Made by a program: the position numbers and the translations under genes. A stretch of DNA of 39,815 nt from Candidatus Omnitrophota bacterium (GTDB lineage Bacteria; Hinthialibacterota; Hinthialibacteria; Hinthialibacterales; Hinthialibacteraceae), in contig QZKN01000108.1 in NCBI GenBank assembly GCA_003598175.1, positions 1 to 39,815 on the forward strand, given 5' to 3'. Shown here piece by piece: positions 24,779-32,033 of the stretch (position 1 is the stretch's first letter; every line of letters starts with the position of its first letter). The notes below the pieces were generated by a model. That model was not told the origin of the DNA. It saw only the letters and a list, made by a program, of their open reading frames with translations, and searched no databases.

Positions 24779-25724
24779 GCGGAATCGCTTTTATAATCCC
24801 CAAACGGGCAATATTCCCGTTATTTCCTCGTTTTTCTTCTTCGGTCGTGTATAAAACTTTTGCGATGATTCGATCTTTTTCTCTGAGCGTGTTTCGATTG
24901 AATATCTCTTTATTCACGCCTTTGCGTTTGAACCACAAAAAACCGTCATAACTATGATGCCGAAACGTGAAACTGTTGCCCGTGTAAGAAAGATTGGAAA
25001 GTTCCACTTCGATGAGATCGCCGGGCGTCACGCGTGGTTCAAAATAAAGAATCTGCTCGCTTTTTTTATGGTCGGACAACATCAATCCGGGTATATTGGT
25101 AATTTTCAACCGCAATCGGTCCCCAATTCGGACGTCGGATACCTGTTTGATGAAACAACGGTACCGCCGTCCCAGCGTGTCGATCAGGTTGAAGCCGGGA
25201 TTCCCTTCCAGCGCTTTCTGACCGGAATTTTTGGCGTGCCGTTGCTCGACGATAAATGCCACATTCGCATCGATAAACGAGTTGATTGCCACATCGTCCG
25301 GCTCGAGATAAAAGGCGTTGTTACAGGCCAGAATAGTTGTAAGTTCGTCATACGTGGAGGGACTCTGGCCATTCAACGGCTCGTTTTCGTGATGGAGCAG
25401 AATCTCCTGAGCCAGATCATGAACGATTTTGTGTTCGCCGAAAATACGCGCATTCTGCAACCGCTCCATCCATTGTTTTTCTTTTAATGGCGACCAGTCA
25501 TCCCTACAATTCACACGCTGCTGCAAATGCGAATAATGCTCGGTTTTGAGCAATACGGCAAAGTGATCTTTATAGGTTGCGAATAAACGCTTGGCGAGTT
25601 GAAAGCATTCCGCATCGATCAATTCCAGAATCCGTTCCACGTAATACAAAGAGACCTGATTTCCCTCATCCGTGTTTGGATTATGTTTAAGGACATTAGC
25701 CACGAAAATGTACCTCTTCGACAA
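24708..25724 (-). CDS. Unrecognised protein with OB-fold-like C-terminal half
   Basis: A 338-residue protein I do not recognise. The first half is helical (YYVERILELIDAECFQLAKRL, NAFYLEPDDVAINSFID). The second half contains strand-rich stretches with GD(L/R)..(V/L)(E/K)(L/I) signatures: VRIGDRLRLKITNIPG, RVTPGDLIEVELSNLSY and EKDRIIAKVLYTTEEEKRG. These resemble TRAM/S1-type OB folds, suggesting nucleic-acid binding. The only in-frame starts are TTG 25724 or a later GTG; upstream, an alternative frame to 25897 could be the true N-terminus if one base is out. The gene overlaps asnB by 71 bases at its 3' end. Function is not inferred. Confidence 0.68.
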   Translation of the reverse strand: MSKRYIFVANVLKHNPNTDEGNQVSLYYVERILELIDAECFQLAKRLFATYKDHFAVLLKTEHYSHLQQRVNCRDDWSPLKEKQWMERLQNARIFGEHKIVHDLAQEILLHHENEPLNGQSPSTYDELTTILACNNAFYLEPDDVAINSFIDANVAFIVEQRHAKNSGQKALEGNPGFNLIDTLGRRYRCFIKQVSDVRIGDRLRLKITNIPGLMLSDHKKSEQILYFEPRVTPGDLIEVELSNLSYTGNSFTFRHHSYDGFLWFKRKGVNKEIFNRNTLREKDRIIAKVLYTTEEEKRGNNGNIARLGIIKAIPLRRADSEFDLREGQDTDVARALS

Positions 25725-26095
25725 ATCTTTCTACTACGAGTGTATCGAAAGGAAACAATTCTTTCATGAAGTAGTTGTAAAAACTTGTCTAAAGTTAGAG
25801 TTTTTTTTGGATTCCCCATAGTTTTGTGTCCATCGAGCATACGAATCCTTGTCGATTTCCCCTTTCCGTTCCTTCTGAAAATTGATATTCTTTTCATCAA
25901 TCATGCAATATCGTTCGCTGTGGTGAGGATTGATTTTGGAGGGAGGAATCCTCTCTGCTAATCAATCGTTCTATTATGGATTTGGGGTGCGTGTTTTCCG
26001 TGTGAATTGTTCTTTGCGGAGTACGCAGAGGCCGATGCGATGTGGCATGATCACGAAAGACGAAATTCCTGACGAAATGGATTTGGGATTACATT
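25725..26095. other. Intergenic region between divergent genes
   Basis: About 370 bases separate two divergent genes. Minus-strand reading from 25897 down to 25735 is open (IRMLDGHKTMGNPKKTLTL, then FLQLLHERIVSF) and may be the missing N-terminus of the neighbouring gene in another frame. A plus-strand open frame from 25930 overlaps the zinc-ribbon gene but has no recognisable content. No terminators or repeats were seen. Confidence 0.4.
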
Positions 26096-26872
26096 ATGAA
26101 GGATATCTGGTCATCCATCCAACCGGTGAATCGTGGCAAGGAATGCCCTTTCTGCGGGCAAAAATGCCATCCCGCCAAAATCATGTGCGATGTCTGCGTC
26201 CGGCATATGAATTCGTTGGTGCTGGGGATTTGCCGTAATCTGTTGATGAAAGTGGACATGAAAGTCGAAAAAAAAGAAAAAACCGGCGAAGAGCAAAATA
26301 TCCGTGAAGTTGCCATCGCGCGTGTTTTGGAAGAATTTCCCTTCAAACTGGCCGAACGCACCCGCCGTTTCGAAAAAGCGCTCTTGTCGGAAGGCGTCTG
26401 GTTTGCTCACGTGGTGGCGTATTGCATGATCAAACATCTGCGCCGAGATAAGGATCTGACGCCTGAGGAGTTGATTCGCGAAGAGATGTACCTGATGCCT
26501 CGCGATCAATTTTTCGAATTTTTAAGCAAACCGATCCGTGCAATCGACGAAGCCAAAATGGAAATGACGATGGGATTTTATTTTATCCCCCAATCCGCGT
26601 TGGATGCGCGCCGCATCGTTTTTTTGATGCTTCTCGAATTGGAACGGTCGGGCCGCTTGAAAATCGTACGACCGAAAACCAACTGCGTCAAATGCGGCGT
26701 CGAATTGCAAGGCAATGAATACATTTGCGCCCAATGCCGCGACGCGGAAATCGAAGAAACGCGGAATGCGATTCTTTCCAATATTCCGCCTCCCATCAAA
26801 TCCAAGCCCGATTTGGTGGAATCGATGTTTCGCGGCATGTATGTCCGAGGAAGCGGGAGAGAGAGGTCTTAA
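26096..26872 (+). CDS. Zinc-ribbon protein of unknown function
   Basis: A 258-residue protein framed by two cysteine clusters: CPFCGQKCH..CDVC near residues 17-34 and CVKCGVELQGNEYICAQC near 200-217. Each is spaced to bind zinc. The middle (KLAERTRRFEKALLSEGVWFAHVVAYCMIKHLRRDKDLTPEELIREEMY) is helical. No signal peptide or membrane helix is seen, so it should be cytoplasmic. The TAA stop shares its last base with the ATG of the glycosyltransferase gene (TAATG at 26870-26874), so they are coupled. Double zinc ribbons around helices occur in flagellar and regulatory adaptors, but I cannot name a family. Confidence 0.7.
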   Translation: MKDIWSSIQPVNRGKECPFCGQKCHPAKIMCDVCVRHMNSLVLGICRNLLMKVDMKVEKKEKTGEEQNIREVAIARVLEEFPFKLAERTRRFEKALLSEGVWFAHVVAYCMIKHLRRDKDLTPEELIREEMYLMPRDQFFEFLSKPIRAIDEAKMEMTMGFYFIPQSALDARRIVFLMLLELERSGRLKIVRPKTNCVKCGVELQGNEYICAQCRDAEIEETRNAILSNIPPPIKSKPDLVESMFRGMYVRGSGRERS

Positions 26873-29800
26873 TGAAAAAAAGGTCTAAACAGAGGCGGGC
26901 CCTTACGTTCGCTGTTGAGAACAAAACCACGTATTATCGTTCGTTGGCGTTGATTTTATTGTTGACCGGATTGATCCGACTCTATGGCGTCACGAATCCC
27001 CTTTACGACATGAATTACTGGCGTCAAACCGAAACCGCGGCGTTGGCGCTGAATTATTTCGAAGACCATCTTCCTTTTCTCTACCCGGAAGTGGACTGGA
27101 TCGGTCCCCACGGCCATGCGGAAATGGAATTTCCTCTTTACCCCTATTTTCTGTCGCTGGTGTATCGATTATTCGGACCATCGGATCTATTCGGACGCCT
27201 TCTCACCATTCTTTGTTCCATCGGCGTCGCCTGGGCCGTGTGGGAAATCGGCAGGCGACTGTTTGAACCGCGTATCGGTTTATTGGCGGCGGCTTTTTTT
27301 GCGGCCTCTCCGTTGGCGGTCTATTTCGGCCGCACCTATCAGCCGGACATGATGATGGTCTTTTTTTCGACGTTCTCCATTGCCTTGCTGCTGCGGTGGA
27401 AACATGGATTTACACTGGGTTGGTTCTACGCCTCCGCGCTGGCGCTGGCTGTCGGCGTTTTGCTGAAACCGCCGTGTCTGCTCGTCGCGTTCCCTTTGTG
27501 CTGGATTTTATTTAAACAAAAGAGAATGGCGTTTTTGTGTTCGATCCACACCTGGATTTTCGCTGCGATCGTCATGATTCCGGCGTTTCTGTGGTATTCT
27601 CACGCCCGTACGTTTTTCGAAGAAAGTAATGCAAGCTTCATGTGGCATTTCGAAAACTTTTCCGTGAAGAACCATCTGCTTGCAGTCTATCTTGATCTAC
27701 AATTTTGGCGTACTCTAGTCTTTCGCTTTAGCGATGAAATTTTTTGCTATATCGGCCTGATTCCATTTGCTTTCGGCCTTCTGCGCTGTTGTTTTCCTCA
27801 TCCGGCTCGTTCGATGGTCTGGTTATGGCTGCTGGGTATAAGTGGTTTATATCTGGCGATTCCCGGCCATCATATCGGCCATTCGTATTATTCTTTGCTG
27901 GCAATCCCGCCATCAGCCCTTGTCGCCGCTGTGGGCTGTTATGAATTATGGTTCGTTCTCAATCGACGTATCCATCTACCATTCCTGATCGCATTCATTT
28001 TTCCTCTATCTGTCGCGATTTTGGGATTTCCTTTGCTGGTTTCTCGCGGGAGTTACGATAAAATTTATTTCTTCTATGACGACGCTGTGGCGCTGCAAAA
28101 AACCGTTCCCAAATCGGCGTTGATCGCGGTGATGGATGATTTGTTACACACCCCTGAATTTTTCTATTTCATCAACCGCAACGGCTGGCATCGCTCCGTT
28201 TATCCCGTAGCCGGCTCCGACGAATCCGCTTGGGTGGAGGAGGTGCGCGCGAAAGGAGCAACGTATTATTTCGGATTGAATGAATTTCGAGGAAATCACC
28301 CTATTCTTTATTTGCAAACGCACACGCATGGTCAATATTTGCGGAATCATTACAAGATTCAGGATATCGGCGCCCACTATTTTCTCGCCCGCCTTGACCA
28401 GCCTATCTACGGCAATCATTTGTTTGCCGACTATGCGGATAAAACCGTCGCCATGGCTTCCACATCCGCAGAAATCGTTTCTCCCTTTCTCCGGCAAACC
28501 GTTCCGCTGTATGATTGGCGCAAAGCCGATGCCATTCTCCTCGATTTCCATACCATCCATCCCGATGAAATGGGAATGGCGAAAACAACGTACGATGCGG
28601 CCATCGAAAACGGTTTTACGATTACCCATCAGGAATCCGGCCGGCTGCTCCTCGAAAAAAACAACCGCTTCGAGCCCATCCCGCAGTTTCTCTCCACCAT
28701 CGATTCCACTCGCTTGACGCCTTCGAAACCTCTCGATAAAGGGCGATTTTATCTTGGTTACTTCGAAGCCGGACGATATCGGGTCAGTTTTCAACTGCCG
28801 CGTAGTTCTTATTCGGTTCCCCTGGAATTGAAACTGGAAAATTATTGGGGAATTCCCTTTGCCAGTCGGCGATTGACGTCCGTTCATTTTTCTCACCTCG
28901 ATGAGGGAGAGCGCCCGGAATGTTTTTTCCATTTGCAACAACCGCAGGCGTTGTATGCAGTTGTAGGATCGGAAAAAGGACCGATTCATCCCGATTCCAT
29001 CGTCCGGATGCCGGATGTGCAATGTATGAATCAAGACGCGGTGATTCAGGCCGAACAATTAATGACCTATCGAACCGAAACCATTCCTGACGCGAACGCC
29101 GACAGGGAATCGGCTCTATGGGCGTGGACGGAAGAGGATATGCGTTTTATTTGTAATGGTCTGTACTTGCAATTTCCGCCCGGGCTCTACGATGTAACCT
29201 TCCGCCTTCGCGCTCCCAACAAATGGAATGCGGGAAACCTTGCGATCGGCGTTTATGATCAAAACGACGCCGTTCTCGCGCGGCGGGAATTATATCCCTA
29301 CAGCCCCGGAGACAGTTCGCTCGGCCAGGAATATGCCGACGTTTCATTGGCGGCGACCTTCCTGACGGATACTTTGATCGATATCAGAGTCTTTCTGTTC
29401 AAACAGGCGGAAGTCGTGCTCGATACGATACGGCTCAGCCAAAAGAAACGGATTTTTGATTGGACGAATCTTGATGAACCGCTTTGTCTGCTGCCGCGTG
29501 ACGACGCGCCGGCGGCGATCACGAAAAGCGGCAGGATTCTCGACGAATTCGGCAATACGCACCGCCGCCTCCATTTATATTCTTCACCGATTGCATGGGC
29601 GGCCTGGAATGAGAAGACCGGCGAACTGTATATCGATGAGGATGGACGCATGATCGGCGCGAATAGTGAGGAATATTGGTCGATTGCCAGGAATCCGGAC
29701 GAAAAAATCATTCAGCTGGCGGTTTCGCCGGACGCGGCCTCCATCGGCATTCTCACCGATCAACGGCGGCTCTTCATCTGGCATGAGGGAAATATCGTCA

Positions 29801-30147
29801 TTCACACCGCGCCTCAGACCGATTTTCCACTACGGGATTTGCTCGTATGGAATCACCAGGACGCTCTTGTGTTGGATGGAAATGGCAGCATTCTGCCGAT
29901 CGGCGATGCCGAAAGCGCCGAAGGCATTCCCGTTTTTTGGGCGGACGTGGCCCGCGCGCTCATTCATCACCCTAATGGATATTATGTTGTGGATTGCTCC
30001 GGCGGTATTCATAACGCCAACGGCGCGCCTCCCGTTCGATCTCCTTTTTACAAGGAGGAGGACTGGGTGCTGGACGCCGGTTACACGCCGGATGGCAAAT
30101 GGATTTTTCTGACCCGGGACGAAGGAATTCGGGTATTTTCGGAATAA
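26872..30147 (+). CDS. GT39-type glycosyltransferase fused to a large periplasmic domain with propeller-like end
   Basis: A 1091-residue protein. Residues about 23-395 are a polytopic GT-C fold of the PMT/ArnT (GT39) kind. An acidic motif in the first outer loop, YDMNYWRQTETAALAL, fits the lipid-linked sugar-transfer active site; YFGRTYQPDMMM and about ten membrane helices follow. The rest is outside the membrane: a Rossmann-like stretch at about 400-620, a jelly-roll-like part near 727-857 (FPPGLYDVTFRLRAPNKW), and a closing region (about 899-1090) of short repeats such as IIQLAVSPDAASIGILT and WVLDAGYTPDGKWIFLT, resembling WD40/PQQ-like propeller blades. The usual GT39 length is 500-600, so the tail is an addition. 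It probably glycosylates lipid or protein on the outer side. Confidence 0.82.
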   Translation: MKKRSKQRRALTFAVENKTTYYRSLALILLLTGLIRLYGVTNPLYDMNYWRQTETAALALNYFEDHLPFLYPEVDWIGPHGHAEMEFPLYPYFLSLVYRLFGPSDLFGRLLTILCSIGVAWAVWEIGRRLFEPRIGLLAAAFFAASPLAVYFGRTYQPDMMMVFFSTFSIALLLRWKHGFTLGWFYASALALAVGVLLKPPCLLVAFPLCWILFKQKRMAFLCSIHTWIFAAIVMIPAFLWYSHARTFFEESNASFMWHFENFSVKNHLLAVYLDLQFWRTLVFRFSDEIFCYIGLIPFAFGLLRCCFPHPARSMVWLWLLGISGLYLAIPGHHIGHSYYSLLAIPPSALVAAVGCYELWFVLNRRIHLPFLIAFIFPLSVAILGFPLLVSRGSYDKIYFFYDDAVALQKTVPKSALIAVMDDLLHTPEFFYFINRNGWHRSVYPVAGSDESAWVEEVRAKGATYYFGLNEFRGNHPILYLQTHTHGQYLRNHYKIQDIGAHYFLARLDQPIYGNHLFADYADKTVAMASTSAEIVSPFLRQTVPLYDWRKADAILLDFHTIHPDEMGMAKTTYDAAIENGFTITHQESGRLLLEKNNRFEPIPQFLSTIDSTRLTPSKPLDKGRFYLGYFEAGRYRVSFQLPRSSYSVPLELKLENYWGIPFASRRLTSVHFSHLDEGERPECFFHLQQPQALYAVVGSEKGPIHPDSIVRMPDVQCMNQDAVIQAEQLMTYRTETIPDANADRESALWAWTEEDMRFICNGLYLQFPPGLYDVTFRLRAPNKWNAGNLAIGVYDQNDAVLARRELYPYSPGDSSLGQEYADVSLAATFLTDTLIDIRVFLFKQAEVVLDTIRLSQKKRIFDWTNLDEPLCLLPRDDAPAAITKSGRILDEFGNTHRRLHLYSSPIAWAAWNEKTGELYIDEDGRMIGANSEEYWSIARNPDEKIIQLAVSPDAASIGILTDQRRLFIWHEGNIVIHTAPQTDFPLRDLLVWNHQDALVLDGNGSILPIGDAESAEGIPVFWADVARALIHHPNGYYVVDCSGGIHNANGAPPVRSPFYKEEDWVLDAGYTPDGKWIFLTRDEGIRVFSE

Positions 30148-30154
30148 CGCAAAT

Positions 30155-31879
30155 CTATTTCATTTTTAACAACTTATATACGCTGATTTCTTCCCTGATT
30201 TCTTTCATCACGATCTTCGGCGCGGCTTCTACTTCAACCGAACCGGAAACCAATTCATAAGCGGCGGCGGAAATCATGCATCCCATTCGCGGCGCGTGGC
30301 GTTCGATTCGCCGGGCGATCTGCACGTGGCTGCCGAACATGCGATAGTCGAAACGATGTGCTCTCGCGCCTACATGGCCAAGAATAACCGTTCCGGAATG
30401 AATCCCGATTCGAACGTGGATTTCCTCGAGCAGGTTTTCGTTGAACTTCACAAGCGATTCGAGCATGGCGAAGGCGGCGCGGATGGCGTTCATCACATCG
30501 GTTTTGGAATCACCGCCGTCGAATCGCGCCACAATGCATTGGCTGTTTAATTGATCGATCATGCCGCGGTTTTCCTGCAAAATCTTCGTCATGAGTTCAA
30601 AGTACGAATTTAATAGTCCCACGATTTTTCCGGCGTCGTATTTTTCACAATTCAATACAAACGAATCAATGTCGCTATATAAAATCGTAACGAATTTCTT
30701 TTGCGGGATTTTCTCTTCCATTCGATCCGTTTGAACCGGTTTTGGAGATGAGGATTTGCGGGAATCCGTTCTGCGTTCCGTCACGAGAGCGTGGGTGACG
30801 CGTCTCTCGAGGTCCTCGATGGAAAACGGTTTCGTCAGATAGGCCGATAAACCGAGCGATTTCGCTAAACGTCTGTCTTTATCCGCTCCCCGCGCCGTCA
30901 CCATCACGACGGGGATGGTTTTCGTCTCTTCGTTTTCCTGCAGTTTCAAGCAGAAATCGTAACCGTTCATGATCGGCATTTCGTAATCCGTGACGATAAT
31001 GTTCGGAATTTCTCGCGAGGCGATCGTGAACGCTTCGCTTCCGTTTTCCGCCGTGAGTGCGAAAAATCCGATCTGCTTGAACATTCGGGAAACCAATTCC
31101 CGAATCAACGGGCTGTCGTCCACGACCAATGCTTTCAGTTTTTTCCCCCGGCGATGAAATGTGGCGATGGACAGGATGATCTGGACGTTTTCTTCCGAAT
31201 CGTAGGGCGGATGAAGAATCTGATGCACGCCGGCTTCAAAACACTTTTCCAGCGTTTCCGCGTCCGTTCTCTCCGAGAGAATCAGCAGGGGAATATGATT
31301 CAACATGATCGACGCTTTGATTTGCCGACAGACGTCATACCCTTTTTTGTCGGAAAGCTCCAGTTCACAAAGAATGAGATCCGGAACGCCGGATTGAGCC
31401 TCGCGAATCCCCGCTTCGCCGGAAGTCGCCGTTACCAACGCAAAATCCGCCGTAGTAAGCGCTTGGAATAATGGCGCCGAGGCATTGGAGTCGGAACGGA
31501 TACACAAAATCTTTTTGGGCTTGTCAAATACCTGCCGCATGATGGCGTCGATCTGCGCTTCCGTATGTGGCACCGGCAGAAAAGCATCCGCGCCGATCTT
31601 ATGGGCGAACGCCACGCCATCCTCTCGCGACGCCGTAACGACAAGAAACGTATGCCCCAGATTTTCATCCACCTTCACACGGGCAACGATGTTGATATCC
31701 GCTCCTTCGATAATGTTGGCTTGCATAAAAATAAGATCGGGTACGGTTTGCTTGAGCTCCTGCAGCAGATTCGCTTCGTTTCGCATCTCAATCGTTTCCA
31801 GGCCGTTGTTGAGGCATGATTGTGCGATAAAATGCGAGATCACCGGACTCGTGCTTGCGACAAAGGCTTTTTTTCCCAT
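30155..31879 (-). CDS. Triple receiver-domain protein with degenerate nucleotide-cyclase domain
   Basis: A 574-residue cytoplasmic signalling protein. Receiver 1 (1-118) and 2 (122-240) lack phosphoacceptor Asp: Q53 in LIFMQAN and E172 in LILCELELS. Receiver 3 (247-365) is canonical, with Asp254-Asp255, Asp298 in IIVTDYEMP and Lys350 in YLTKPF. The tail (about 395-574) is class III cyclase-like, YSDIDSF, VRIGIHSGTVILGHVG, RFDYRMFG. In it the second metal Asp is replaced (NSQC in place of GDG-type residues; Q447) and the transition-state Asn of the VN motif is Gln520. So the cyclase half is probably inactive, perhaps a nucleotide-binding effector. It is convergent with the glycosyltransferase, seven bases apart. 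GGAG precedes ATG 31879 by about 11 bases. Confidence 0.85.
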   Translation of the reverse strand: MGKKAFVASTSPVISHFIAQSCLNNGLETIEMRNEANLLQELKQTVPDLIFMQANIIEGADINIVARVKVDENLGHTFLVVTASREDGVAFAHKIGADAFLPVPHTEAQIDAIMRQVFDKPKKILCIRSDSNASAPLFQALTTADFALVTATSGEAGIREAQSGVPDLILCELELSDKKGYDVCRQIKASIMLNHIPLLILSERTDAETLEKCFEAGVHQILHPPYDSEENVQIILSIATFHRRGKKLKALVVDDSPLIRELVSRMFKQIGFFALTAENGSEAFTIASREIPNIIVTDYEMPIMNGYDFCLKLQENEETKTIPVVMVTARGADKDRRLAKSLGLSAYLTKPFSIEDLERRVTHALVTERRTDSRKSSSPKPVQTDRMEEKIPQKKFVTILYSDIDSFVLNCEKYDAGKIVGLLNSYFELMTKILQENRGMIDQLNSQCIVARFDGGDSKTDVMNAIRAAFAMLESLVKFNENLLEEIHVRIGIHSGTVILGHVGARAHRFDYRMFGSHVQIARRIERHAPRMGCMISAAAYELVSGSVEVEAAPKIVMKEIREEISVYKLLKMK

Positions 31880-32033
31880 TCGGTGGTTATCTCCAAATTA
31901 TCATTACTGTATGAATTGGATATTGTAATATCCCTTGGCTAGAATAACAGAACAATGGTTCGATTTAAAGTGTATTTCAGCGACGGGATTAAGAAAGGTG
32001 GATGGAAACCGCAGGAGAATTCCGTTTTCGAGT

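Noticed and set aside
25930..26238. 102-codon open frame before the zinc-ribbon gene
   Set aside because: No SD, no known content, and the overlapping zinc-ribbon frame has clear cysteine motifs.
28144..29058. 304-codon open frame on the minus strand
   Set aside because: Antisense to the glycosyltransferase tail; content has no recognisable motif and there is no SD.
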